Source: Neolewinella maritima
GTDB taxonomy: Bacteria > Bacteroidota > Bacteroidia > Chitinophagales > Saprospiraceae
DNA: 64,000 nt
Direction of reading: 5' to 3'
Assembly (NCBI RefSeq): GCF_923081025.1
Contig: NZ_CAKLPZ010000001.1
Location: forward strand, 496,001 to 560,000
Below are positions 41,233-49,235 of this stretch, one piece after another. Position 1 is the first letter of the stretch. Every line of letters begins with the position of its first letter. The position numbers were made by a program, and so were the translations under genes. The notes below the pieces were generated by a model. That model saw nothing but the letters and a program-made list of their open reading frames with translations. It was not told where the DNA came from and ran no database searches.

Positions 41233-42090
41233 TCAGCCGAAAGGCGAGTCGGATTTCGCCGCCGCTACGGTAGCGGGGTCGACCTCCCGCAGTACTTCGA
41301 TGGTGGTGGCGGTCCACCGGATGTATCCTTCCGCTTCGAACTGTTTGAGCCAGCCCGTCATGGGCCAGATCTGCCACTTTGTGTAGAAGCGGTTGGCGTT
41401 GGCCACGATGTCCGTCAGGTGGTTGTAGGGGGGGGAATAGCTGGCGTGATACTGATGGTACACCCTGGCCTGACAGCCGAAGAAGGGTAGCCGAATCCGC
41501 CGCGCCATGAAGGCGAAGTCAGTGTCCTCCCCTCCGTAGCCGGTGTACTGCCGGTCGAAGCCACCCAGGCGGGCGAAGTCGGTAGCCCGCAGGCCGAAGG
41601 AAAGGGACCAGAACAGGTGGTAGGGAAGCCTAGCCAGGGTGCGGTCTTTGGGCATGGCCGGACGGCGGGGGTGCGCCTGCGCCAGCCGGTCCAGGGAGTC
41701 GTAGTTCCAGTTGCCTCGGGTAGCCTCGCGGGGGAGGTACTTCACATCCCCCATCACCAGGCCGTGGGAAAGCTGCACGGCGTGCTCGAGCTGCTTGATG
41801 TAGTCGGGGTGTGGGATACAGTCTACGTCTAGAAAGCCCAGCACGCTGCCCTGGGCATTAGCGGCCGCGAGGTTGCGGGCGGCGGCCAGGGGGAGGGCAT
41901 TGTCCGCATCGTTCAGCTCGTGCAGGTACATCGGACAGCCCGGGTCGGGTAACTCGGTAGGCACCGGTTCATTCATACATACGATCACCACTTCGCGGGG
42001 CTTCTGGACCTGATCGCGCACGCCCTTAAGTAGGTTGTGCAGATGCTCCCGCCGGCCACTTACTAGCGTGAGTAAGCTGATATCACTCAT
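41233..42090 (-). CDS. Family 2 glycosyltransferase
   Basis: 285 residues. Begins SDISLLTLVSGRREHLHNLLKGV, with the nucleotide-sugar DxD-like motif in GFLDVDCIPHP and the C-terminal galactosyltransferase-like GGFDRQYTGYGGEDTDFAFMAR (GGED catalytic region). Transfers a sugar from a nucleotide donor; acceptor unknown. It stands alone, not in a polysaccharide cluster. No membrane segment, so cytosolic or peripheral. Confidence 0.9.
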   Translation of the reverse strand: MSDISLLTLVSGRREHLHNLLKGVRDQVQKPREVVIVCMNEPVPTELPDPGCPMYLHELNDADNALPLAAARNLAAANAQGSVLGFLDVDCIPHPDYIKQLEHAVQLSHGLVMGDVKYLPREATRGNWNYDSLDRLAQAHPRRPAMPKDRTLARLPYHLFWSLSFGLRATDFARLGGFDRQYTGYGGEDTDFAFMARRIRLPFFGCQARVYHQYHASYSPPYNHLTDIVANANRFYTKWQIWPMTGWLKQFEAEGYIRWTATTIEVLREVDPATVAAAKSDSPFG

Positions 42091-42162
42091 AAAACAAACT
42101 TTGGGGTTCTACCACCGAAGTGTAAGTGTAACATTCCTAGATATGTTCAAACACGTATTAGC

Positions 42163-43137
42163 TTAATACACCCGGTCTACGACGTAGTTGACCAGTTGCT
42201 CCAGACCCATGCGTGCCGGACTGTCCGGTAGCTGGTGCAGCAGCCCGAAGGCTTCGTCGCGGTAGCGGTACATGGCAGCCTCGGCGTAGGCGATACCCGC
42301 GCTGTCGCGTACGAAGGCGAGCACTTCGGCGACGCGCTGTGGTTCGTCGCTGTGCTTCTTGATGGTGCGGATCATGCGGCGGCGGTCGCCGCGCGAGGCC
42401 TGGTTGAGCGCATGGATCAGCGGCAGGGTCATCTTCTTTTCCTTGATGTCGATGCCCCGGGGCTTACCCACATCGTCCAGCCCGAAGTCGAACAGGTCGT
42501 CGCGGATCTGGAAGGCGATACCGATCTTTTCCCCGAAGGCGTGCATCAGGTCTACGGTAGCCTCCTCGGCGGTGGCTGAGGCTGCACCCGCCGCGCAGCT
42601 GGCCGCGATCAGACTGGCCGTCTTCTGCCGGATCACCTCGAAGTAGATCTGCTCGTCGATGTCCAGCCGGCGGGCCTTCTCGATCTGCAGCAGTTCGCCC
42701 TCGGCCAGGGCCTGTACGGCGTTGGAGCTGATCTCCAGCGTACGGTACTGCTTAGTCTCCAGGGCGATGGATAGGCCCCGCGCCAGGAAGTAGTCGCCCA
42801 CCAGTACGGCGATCTTGTTTTTCCACAGCGCATTGATGCTGAAGAAGCCCCGCCGCTCGTAGCTCTCGTCCACCACGTCGTCGTGCACCAGACTGGCGGT
42901 GTGCACCAGTTCGATCAGGCTGGCGGCCGTGTAGGTATCGTCGCTGATCCCCCCGCAGGCCAGGGCGCTGAAGAAGGTGAACATGGGCCGCATCTGCTTG
43001 CCCTTGCGCCGTACGATGTAGTAGGTGATGCGGTCCATCAGCGGCACGGGCGAGCGCAGGGTCTCCCGGAACCGCCGCTCGAAGGTCTCCAGTTCAGTAG
43101 CGATCGGGCGCTTTATCTCGTCGAGACCATGGGCCAT
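42163..43137 (-). CDS. Trans-polyprenyl diphosphate synthase
   Basis: 324 residues. The first aspartate-rich motif is LVHDDVVDE (DDVVD, 86-90) and the second FQIRDDLFDF; both bind the Mg2+ of the allylic substrate. KGKQMRPMF matches the isopentenyl-binding region. Length and the absence of bulky residues five positions before DDxxD point to a long-chain (octaprenyl/heptaprenyl) product for menaquinone or lipid carriers; product length is inference. Starts 72 bp from GT2 and is followed upstream by an SdiA-regulated-like gene on the same strand. Confidence 0.93.
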   Translation of the reverse strand: MAHGLDEIKRPIATELETFERRFRETLRSPVPLMDRITYYIVRRKGKQMRPMFTFFSALACGGISDDTYTAASLIELVHTASLVHDDVVDESYERRGFFSINALWKNKIAVLVGDYFLARGLSIALETKQYRTLEISSNAVQALAEGELLQIEKARRLDIDEQIYFEVIRQKTASLIAASCAAGAASATAEEATVDLMHAFGEKIGIAFQIRDDLFDFGLDDVGKPRGIDIKEKKMTLPLIHALNQASRGDRRRMIRTIKKHSDEPQRVAEVLAFVRDSAGIAYAEAAMYRYRDEAFGLLHQLPDSPARMGLEQLVNYVVDRVY

Positions 43138-43159
43138 CAGGGGCGGGCAGCTGGGGTGA

Positions 43160-43972
43160 TTAGGGCCGCAAAGGTAGCTTATATATGCGCGCCGGCTCCC
43201 CCCCCTTGGCCTCCGTGCTCAGGTAGAGGGTCCCGTCCGGACCAAAGGCCAGCCCCTCCGCCTGCGGCAGCAGCTCCTTATCCAGCTCGTACAGCCCTAG
43301 CTGGCTGCCATCGGCTGCCAGCACCAGCAACAGGTTCTCCACGCTACTGCTCAGATACAGCGCCCCGGATACCGGATGTACGGCCAGGGCGGAGGGCGCG
43401 AAGTCCTCCAGGGCCTCCCCCCGATCGATCACGAATACGGCCTCTTCTCCCAGCACGCGCGTGTCCAGGTCGAAGGCGAATACGTACCGGTCCTCCCTGG
43501 GGCGCCCGTCGTCGCGCGCGTCGTCCTTACAGGCCAGCAGCAGGCGGTGGTGCTGCGCATCGTAGCCCAGTCCTTCTACGTCGTTGGCGCCGGTCAGCCA
43601 GGTATTGTACTTCTCTACCCGCTGCCCGGCCGTGCCCTGGCCTAGTATGCGGTACAGCGTACCGGTGCTCTTCACTACCCATACCTCGTCGCCCACCGCT
43701 TCGATGCCCTCGTAGTCGCCATCCTTCCAGAACTTGGTCTGGGTACGCAGGTCGCCGTTCGCCAGCTTCATTCGGTACACCAGTCCGTGCTCGTCCTCTA
43801 CGGCCAGTAGGTCGTCTCCCTGTACCGTCAGTCCGGATACTTCGGCGAGGCCGTCCGGTAGGCGCACCAGGAGTTCCAGCTTCGTCAGGTCCACCGTCTC
43901 CTGGGCAGGCAGCAGGGCGGGGCCGCAGGTGCAGAGCAAAGCGAGTAGTAGCGATAGCGGGAGGTAGGGCAT
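43160..43972 (-). CDS. SdiA-regulated-domain exported beta-propeller
   Basis: 270 residues from ATG 43972 (MPYLPLSLLLALLCTCGPALLPAQ). Beta-propeller repeats such as LAEVSGLTVQGDDLLAVEDEHG, YEGIEAVGDEVWVV, DVEGLGYDAQHHRLLLACKD and APSALAVHPVSGALYLSSS match the SdiA-regulated/phytase-like family. Lipidation at the CTC segment is possible but the lipobox is poor. Function unknown; the fold suggests binding of a small molecule or polymer. Confidence 0.82.
   Translation of the reverse strand: MPYLPLSLLLALLCTCGPALLPAQETVDLTKLELLVRLPDGLAEVSGLTVQGDDLLAVEDEHGLVYRMKLANGDLRTQTKFWKDGDYEGIEAVGDEVWVVKSTGTLYRILGQGTAGQRVEKYNTWLTGANDVEGLGYDAQHHRLLLACKDDARDDGRPREDRYVFAFDLDTRVLGEEAVFVIDRGEALEDFAPSALAVHPVSGALYLSSSVENLLLVLAADGSQLGLYELDKELLPQAEGLAFGPDGTLYLSTEAKGGEPARIYKLPLRP
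43916..43932 (-). repeat. GCACC motif copy inside a signal-peptide coding region
   Basis: Minus strand GCACCTGCGGCCCCGCC, in frame encoding C-T-C-G-P-A, about 40 nt after the gene start. Confidence 0.5.
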
Positions 43973-44041
43973 GGGGCAAAAATACGCGGTGAAGGTCGGT
44001 TGGTCACCGCGCATGGAAGGCACGAACCGGAGACCGCAGAG

Positions 44042-44049
44042 TATCTTTG
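44042..44049 (+). promoter_or_regulatory. -7 promoter element TATCTTTG
   Basis: Exact TAnnTTTG match, 8 nt before the ATG at 44057; transcript would be almost leaderless. Confidence 0.55.
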
Positions 44050-44056
44050 CCCACCC

Positions 44057-44707
44057 ATGCAATCCGTAACTATCGCCGGCGAGCAGCTGCTCCTACACCC
44101 CGACCGGGCCGTCTACTGGCCGGCCCGACGCGTGCTTTTCGTGGCCGACCTGCACCTAGGCAAGGGAGCCCACTTCCGGCGCGCCGGCATCGCCGTTCCT
44201 CAGTTGGTGAGCGACGTGAATTTTGCGCGCCTCGGCGGACTCATCGAGGAGTTTCAGCCCGCCCGCGTACTGCTGCTCGGTGACCTCTTTCATAGCGATT
44301 ACAATCACGTGTGGGGGGCATTCTGCGCCTTCACCGCCTCTTTTACGGACCTGACCTTCGAGCTTGTACCCGGCAACCACGATATCCTGCCGCCGACCTG
44401 CTACGAAGAAGCCAGCTTGGTGATGCACGAAGAGATCATACGGCTTGGCCCCTTCTCCCTCAGTCACCACCCCCTGCGGGAGGAGCAGCGGCTCTCCGGG
44501 CAGTACAACCTCTGCGGCCACATCCACCCCTGCGTACGGCTGGTGGATCGCACGGGCGGGGGCATGAAGCTTCCCTGTTTCTTCTTCGGGCAGCAGGAGG
44601 GTATTCTGCCGGCCTTCGGGGAGTTCACGGGCTGTGCGGAGGTGAAGGCCCGCTACGGCGATCAGGTCTTCGTACTGGCCGAAGATGCCGTACTGGCCGT
44701 CGGCTAG
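44057..44707 (+). CDS. pdeM: PdeM-type metallophosphoesterase (ligase-associated DNA damage response)
   Basis: 216 residues from ATG 44057, placed by the promoter. The calcineurin-like motifs are VADLHLGK, LLLGDLFHSD, VPGNHD and LSHHPL / CGHIHP, giving two-metal coordination. This subfamily is normally grouped with an ATP-dependent ligase, an Lhr-type helicase and an exonuclease in DNA repair cassettes; none is nearby, so it works here as an orphan or with distant partners. It is named for family resemblance. Confidence 0.85.
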   Translation: MQSVTIAGEQLLLHPDRAVYWPARRVLFVADLHLGKGAHFRRAGIAVPQLVSDVNFARLGGLIEEFQPARVLLLGDLFHSDYNHVWGAFCAFTASFTDLTFELVPGNHDILPPTCYEEASLVMHEEIIRLGPFSLSHHPLREEQRLSGQYNLCGHIHPCVRLVDRTGGGMKLPCFFFGQQEGILPAFGEFTGCAEVKARYGDQVFVLAEDAVLAVG

Positions 44708-44714
44708 TCAACGT

Positions 44715-45254
44715 TTAGCGGAAGCGCAGCGAGAGTTGCCGGCCCTCCAGGGTATTGGGGGCGTCATCGAAGAGCAGTACGGTGTAGGCCATACCACGCC
44801 CCTCCCGGTACAGGGCGATCAGCTGCGCCTGTTGCTTGTCGCTGAAGCTGCGCTTGGGGCGGAAGGTGTACATCCTGGCCCAGTCGGCATTGTAGAGCGC
44901 TAGTTCCTCCTCATCGAAGCTATGGACGGCCGTGACGGCATCGTCGTCGTTGCTGCCCAGGTTCATCGCCAGGGTCGTGGCAGCCAGGTGGGGCCGTTGG
45001 TAGTAGCGGTCTGCCTCGTCCTCCGGCTGCAGGTGAAAGCGTAGCTCCAGTTTTTCCCGGCGCGACCGCATACTGTAGTCGTCCTGCAGGTAGTCGTTGT
45101 CGTGCCGCAGTGCTTCCCGGTAGTCGCTATCCAGGGGCGCGGTGAAGCGGACATCCAGTACATCGAGCAGCGCGGAGAACTCCACGGGCAGGTCGAGCTG
45201 AGCGGGTAGGGTCGTGGTTAGTAGGACCAGGAGGGATAGGAGCAGCGACTTCAT
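44715..45254 (-). CDS. Exported protein of unknown function
   Basis: 179 residues. A clear signal peptide (MKSLLLSLLVLLTTTLPAQ) followed by a mixed alpha/beta domain: LDVRFTAPLDSDYREALRHDNDYLQDDYSMRSRREKLELRFHL and, near the end, MAYTVLLFDDAPNTLEGRQLSLRFR. No motif is recognised. It is convergent with pdeM (7 bp). Likely periplasmic. Confidence 0.6.
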   Translation of the reverse strand: MKSLLLSLLVLLTTTLPAQLDLPVEFSALLDVLDVRFTAPLDSDYREALRHDNDYLQDDYSMRSRREKLELRFHLQPEDEADRYYQRPHLAATTLAMNLGSNDDDAVTAVHSFDEEELALYNADWARMYTFRPKRSFSDKQQAQLIALYREGRGMAYTVLLFDDAPNTLEGRQLSLRFR

Positions 45255-45324
45255 CCCCTAAAAAACAAAATTCCTAACATATGGGCTAGGATTGATCTCC
45301 GGCTGTGTCGGTGTGCTTACGTAG

Positions 45325-45663
45325 CTAGCTCAGCAGGCGCTCGACCAGCAAGTTGGTCATGCGGCGATTGACGCCGCTCTCGTTTTCGACGTAGTAGGTG
45401 GCCTCCTCCGCCGTAAAGTGACCGATTACCATCCCGAAGAGCAGACCGCGGAGCCGGTTGTCCCGAGTCACGAGTTCCTTGATCTTGTCCATGCGCTGCG
45501 CGGCTGGCAGCTGCTCGGGCCGCACCTTGCGCTTCGTGAGGTAGTGGCGGAAGATGGTGTGTAGCAGCTCATGCTGTTCCTTCAGAATGGGGCGTAGGGT
45601 AGCGTTCTGGAAGGCCTCCTCGGGAGAATCGGTGGGGAGGGTAGGGATGTGGGGACGTGCCAT
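45325..45663 (-). CDS. Conserved small Bacteroidota protein
   Basis: 112 residues, all helical, no signal. SPEEAFQNATLRPILKEQHELLHTIFRHYL and GLLFGMVIGHFTAEEATYYVEN-x-NRRMTNLLVERLL follow a family found in Flavobacteriia and relatives. Some entries call it 'glyoxalase', which this sequence does not support: it has no glyoxalase metal residues and is too short. Function unknown. Confidence 0.72.
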   Translation of the reverse strand: MARPHIPTLPTDSPEEAFQNATLRPILKEQHELLHTIFRHYLTKRKVRPEQLPAAQRMDKIKELVTRDNRLRGLLFGMVIGHFTAEEATYYVENESGVNRRMTNLLVERLLS

Positions 45664-46020
45664 GCGGGTGAAGGATAAGTTAGGTAAGTAGTACCCGGAC
45701 GCGCCAGGTCTGCGAGAAAAAGAGCCAGCCCAGTCGGTGGCCGAAGTTAAATTCCCACTGCCCTAGGCCGATCGTCTGCTCGGATAGTGTCCCGCTGCTC
45801 GATCACGGCGGGAAGTACTTCTAGCTGAGCCATACCAAGGAATATGCGCTCCTTGTTGCTGTGGGCCGACCGGCAGTAGTAGGTCCGTAGGATCTTGCCC
45901 GTCCAAATCAAAGTACTGTCGAGTACATCCAGATTGGAGGAAGGATCGATGCGTACGTCGCGGAGGAGGTAGCGCCGGCTCCCCGCGCGGAGCAGCATGA
46001 GCAGTAGGGTAGGGCCACGC
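45664..46020. other. Gap with a doubtful open frame
   Basis: 357 bp between the small conserved gene and the SRPBCC gene. The only candidate is the 83-codon frame at 45747-45998; no repeat, terminator or RNA was recognised. Confidence 0.5.
45747..45998 (-). CDS. Doubtful small open frame, possible gene remnant
   Basis: 83 codons, starting MLLRAGSRRYLLRDVRIDPSSN and ending RADDRPRAVGI. It begins 22 bp after the SRPBCC stop on the same strand. The fragment TLIWTGKILRTYYCRSAHSNKERIFLGMAQLEVLPAVIE has a protein-like character but matches nothing recognised. Could be a truncated gene. Low confidence. Confidence 0.25.
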   Translation of the reverse strand: MLLRAGSRRYLLRDVRIDPSSNLDVLDSTLIWTGKILRTYYCRSAHSNKERIFLGMAQLEVLPAVIEQRDTIRADDRPRAVGI

Positions 46021-46446
46021 TTAGGCGGTTTCGGTCCGGGTTACGTAGGTCCGGAAGTTGTCCAGTATGTGCTGCCAGCCCTGTTGCTGCTGGTCGTGGT
46101 TGTTGCTGTCGTCCGGATCGAACTTCACCGTTACGGTAGTGCCGCTGTCCGCCTGCTTGAAATCTACCCGTACCTGGCGGTCGTTTTCCAGGGTATAGGC
46201 GATGTGCGTAGTGGGCTCTACTTCATCGTAGGTGCCCTGTAGGTCGAAGGACATGCTGCCGTCCTTGGCTGCCATAGTGATCTTGAACTCGCCGCCGACG
46301 CGCAGGTCGTTTACGGCCGCCGGACAGTGCCAGTCTTCCGAGGCGAAGTTCCAGTTGATGACATGCTCGGATTCGGTGTAATAGTGCCAGGTCTCGGACG
46401 GGCTGGCGGGTACGGTAGTAGAGGCGGTTAGTTGTGCGGTGGCCAT
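46021..46446 (-). CDS. SRPBCC/AHSA1 family protein
   Basis: 141 residues. TVPASPSETWHYYTESEHVINWNFASEDWHCPAAVNDLRVGGEF is the START-like lipid/ligand pocket pattern of AHSA1 proteins (annotated as SRPBCC), with WQHILDNFRTYV as the closing helix. Many such proteins bind hydrophobic ligands or co-chaperone; no specific role can be assigned. Single gene. Confidence 0.88.
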   Translation of the reverse strand: MATAQLTASTTVPASPSETWHYYTESEHVINWNFASEDWHCPAAVNDLRVGGEFKITMAAKDGSMSFDLQGTYDEVEPTTHIAYTLENDRQVRVDFKQADSGTTVTVKFDPDDSNNHDQQQQGWQHILDNFRTYVTRTETA

Positions 46447-46532
46447 GGGCTAGTATTAAAGGGGGGAAAGTACACAGTGGGATATGCTCCCGGTGGTAGA
46501 AGGCGTATTTCCTCCTATGGTTTTCGAGCACT

Positions 46533-47588
46533 TTATCTGGATTTCCGCTTCATGCTCACTCGCAGTGGCCACCGCTTGCGTAGGGGTATGGGCCAGTAGG
46601 TGAGTTTGCGCCGGTACGTCAGGTCCCAGAAGCAGGCGATCTTCCTGGTCGTGGTGGAGGTAGGTAGGAGATCGTCCGGTGCCGGTAGGGCTAGTCGGAT
46701 GGTCTGCTCACCGGTAAGCGTTTTCTGGGCAACCGCATCGAGCAGATGGGTAGTCTGACGGTATACCTCCCGGCGGCGAACGCGGGGATTGCCTTCCTCG
46801 TCGGTATAGGTGGCGCGTTCCGTCACCCGTAAGACCAGTGTGGCATCCAGCAAGCCGAATCTCCCGTCCGGATCGAAGTGGACGTCACCCAGATCCCACG
46901 ACGGACCGATCCGCAGTCCGGCCCGCCCGAAGTAGTGGCGGGTAAGGCCATAATGCACGCCACGTAGCAGCAGGGGAATACCCACCAGCACACCGAACCA
47001 CAGCGCCAATTGCGTACTGATCAACACCATGGCTGCGGTGACAAACAGCGCACCCGCGGCCCCGGCTAGTACCGTGCCGGCATCTGCCTTTAACAGTGGG
47101 AGCACCACCGGCTCTACCGCATACGCAATACCGGCCTGTACCACCTGCACCCCCACCCGGCGAGTGAGCAGGGGCTCGACCGCCCCGGCGATCGCATAGA
47201 TGCTTACCTCCACGTAGTACTCGATATGCACCTCCCGCGACCGGTAGTCGATCCCACTGATCGGGCGGCTGAACCGGAATGGATAGGTGGGCCCGGTAGT
47301 GATATCCGAGGCGTGCTGCGCTACCCGGCCCAGGACGACCAGCTGCTCCGATTCGCGGGATTGTACCCGCTGCGTATAGGTAACCTCCCAGCGGTAGGCC
47401 GTAGGATTCAGAGCAGGCGGGAAGGTAACAGTGCCCGCGATCCGTTCGCCGATCCGGAATCGTTTGCCCTGCTTGGGGGTCAGGCTCACGCGTAGCCCCT
47501 TCCACACCGAAGTGGAGGTAGCGAGACTGGCCGGGCGGTGCAGCTTACGGCCCCAGGGGGGATGTCCGGAATGGTGGGGACGGTGCAT
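46533..47588 (-). CDS. Unknown membrane protein, family A of the 46-50 kb cluster
   Basis: 351 residues. Layout: N-terminal beta domain of ~150 residues (GKRFRIGERIAGTVTFPP, RWEVTYTQRVQSRESEQL, VEYYVEVSIYA), two membrane helices (~195-235, ALFVTAAMVLISTQLALWFGVLVGIPLLL), and a C-terminal beta domain with LLDAVAQKTLTGEQTIRLALPAPDDLLP and CFWDLTYRRKL. The N-terminal pattern recalls arrestin-like sandwich folds; that is a guess. It shares the helix pair and C-terminal motif order with 47687-48352 and 49236-50198, so the three are paralogues. Confidence 0.6.
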   Translation of the reverse strand: MHRPHHSGHPPWGRKLHRPASLATSTSVWKGLRVSLTPKQGKRFRIGERIAGTVTFPPALNPTAYRWEVTYTQRVQSRESEQLVVLGRVAQHASDITTGPTYPFRFSRPISGIDYRSREVHIEYYVEVSIYAIAGAVEPLLTRRVGVQVVQAGIAYAVEPVVLPLLKADAGTVLAGAAGALFVTAAMVLISTQLALWFGVLVGIPLLLRGVHYGLTRHYFGRAGLRIGPSWDLGDVHFDPDGRFGLLDATLVLRVTERATYTDEEGNPRVRRREVYRQTTHLLDAVAQKTLTGEQTIRLALPAPDDLLPTSTTTRKIACFWDLTYRRKLTYWPIPLRKRWPLRVSMKRKSR

Positions 47589-47686
47589 GGGGTTAGCTCA
47601 GGGTCAGGTGAAGTATGAATACCTAAGATCGGAACTTCTTATATGCACTACGAACTAATTCGACGAACAGCGCCCCCGCAGCTTAC

Positions 47687-48352
47687 CTACAGGCGGGTGA
47701 CAGTAATGGAGATCGAGCGCTCCAGGTGAAGCCACCACCGCTGGGGGTGCACGAAGTGTACGTACCACTCGACGCGCCCGTCCGTGTAGTGGCCGGAGGG
47801 GGGGAGTATCGTTTTTGACGTAGGGATGGTACCCCGGAGTAGTCGTCCGCCGGGCTGCCCCGTCAGGCTATCCAGAAGGTGTACGCCCTGCTGCAGTAGG
47901 GGTTCGGTGCGGGTATGCTGTTGTCCGTCCGTATCGACTTTCGGGTAGGTGCGCTGCACCCGCAGTCCGATAGTAGAATCGACCAGCGCGGTGCGCGCGC
48001 CGGTATCCAGGAGGTACTCCCAGGCCCCGTCGTCGCGCATCCGCACCGTCAGGGCTGCACCGCCGAACCGCCGCCGCTTCAGGTAGCCCGTGATCAGGTC
48101 CACGATCCAGATGACCACGCACACTCCGATTACGAGGTAGCCTACGTAAGGGAAAAACAGGTTGACCAACCAGGCGAAGAACAGGACAATCGATGCAACG
48201 AAGAGGGTGGCGGAGAACGACGTCTGCGGTGCCTCGTACAGGTACACCGCCGCCTTACTCGTAGCGTAGCGCGGCGGCGGTCCCGCGGCCTCCGGGAAGC
48301 TCGTGGAGGCGTACGGTAGCACCGGCAAACTACCGTGCAGGGGGAAGTTCAT
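47687..48352 (-). CDS. Unknown membrane protein, short paralogue of the 46-50 kb cluster
   Basis: 221 residues from ATG 48352; the longer open frame overlaps the MpaB gene out of frame. It lacks the N-terminal beta domain and begins about 50 residues before the two membrane helices (FSATLFVASIVLFFAWLVNLFFPYVGYLVIGVCVVIW). The C-terminal beta domain has LLDSLTGQPGGRLLRGTIPTSKTILPPS and VEWYVHFVHPQRWWLHLERS, equivalent to its neighbours. Overlaps the MpaB stop by 4 bp, hence translational coupling. Confidence 0.6.
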   Translation of the reverse strand: MNFPLHGSLPVLPYASTSFPEAAGPPPRYATSKAAVYLYEAPQTSFSATLFVASIVLFFAWLVNLFFPYVGYLVIGVCVVIWIVDLITGYLKRRRFGGAALTVRMRDDGAWEYLLDTGARTALVDSTIGLRVQRTYPKVDTDGQQHTRTEPLLQQGVHLLDSLTGQPGGRLLRGTIPTSKTILPPSGHYTDGRVEWYVHFVHPQRWWLHLERSISITVTRL

Positions 48353-49200
48353 CGGTTGCGCGTCGTTGTACGCGTGTGCGTTACCTCTAGCGGCACCGCA
48401 GTGTAGGCGGGGACCCGATCCAGCGTGTTGATCTCCTCGCGGTATGCGGCGGGCAGGATAGCTGTCTTCACGGCGCGCCCGAGCACGGTATGGCGGAGGA
48501 TACGGTACAGGCCCAGGACCGGAGTGAGCAGCGATACGCTGCGGTAGCCCAGTAGGCTGCGCACGCGGGGCGGCACTACGGCGATCTGTGCTTCCCGGAG
48601 CAGGATATAGCGTAGCCACCCGATGTGCTGCCGGTACTTCGCGAACAGGTCGGCCGTATAGGAGCTGTACCGCAGATCCTGCTGCAGGTGGTGCTGCCGC
48701 ATGCGCTGCCAGTCTGCAAAGCTGCCGGGTAGGTCGCGTACGCCCATGCGACTACCCATGCGGTAGAATACGTCGTACACCTCCGCTTTCTCAGGGGTAG
48801 TGAGCGGTCGTTCCAGCACTTCGAAGGAGCGGATGGAATAGTCGATGAGCAGGAAAAGTACGTCGCGGTACGCCCAGTCGGGAATGCGCCGGCCCCGCTG
48901 TGCCTCCACCGCCCCGTGGATACTGGCCATGGCGTCGATGGCCCGGTGTGCCCCGGCCTCGTCCGAAAACACGATGCGCCGTGCGTAGCCTACGGTAGAG
49001 AATAGCCGACCGAGCGGATCGGCCGGCAGCCGGCCGGTGAAGTACAGCCAGTCTACTGCCTTATTAAGGGCAAACTCGGCTGCCGCTCCGGCAAAGATGA
49101 ACAGGATGGTGTCGCCAGTGCCCCAGATCTGGCGGACGATGGAGTGGGGGTGGACGAAAGATGTAGTGGTCATTACTGTAGCGTCAGTGCGTACTGCCAT
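48349..49200 (-). CDS. MpaB/DUF2236 family oxygenase-like protein
   Basis: 283 residues. RRIPDWAYRDVLFLLIDYSIRSFEVLERPLT, YDVFYRMGSRMGVRDLP and the early AHRAIDAMASIHG match DUF2236, the family of fungal MpaB and of latex-clearing-type haem oxygenases. The conserved His positions that may hold iron are AHR and IHG. ATG 49200 is used; MTTTSF at 49173 is an alternative. It sits inside a cluster of three related membrane proteins, which suggests they form or house one system. Substrate unknown. Confidence 0.8.
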   Translation of the reverse strand: MAVRTDATVMTTTSFVHPHSIVRQIWGTGDTILFIFAGAAAEFALNKAVDWLYFTGRLPADPLGRLFSTVGYARRIVFSDEAGAHRAIDAMASIHGAVEAQRGRRIPDWAYRDVLFLLIDYSIRSFEVLERPLTTPEKAEVYDVFYRMGSRMGVRDLPGSFADWQRMRQHHLQQDLRYSSYTADLFAKYRQHIGWLRYILLREAQIAVVPPRVRSLLGYRSVSLLTPVLGLYRILRHTVLGRAVKTAILPAAYREEINTLDRVPAYTAVPLEVTHTRTTTRNR

Positions 49201-49235
49201 GATACCACGCGCCGTGGATATGTTTGTCCGGCAGC

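Noticed and set aside
45325-45663. Glyoxalase label for the 112-residue protein
   Set aside because: All-helical and lacks metal-binding residues; name comes from unsupported annotation of relatives.
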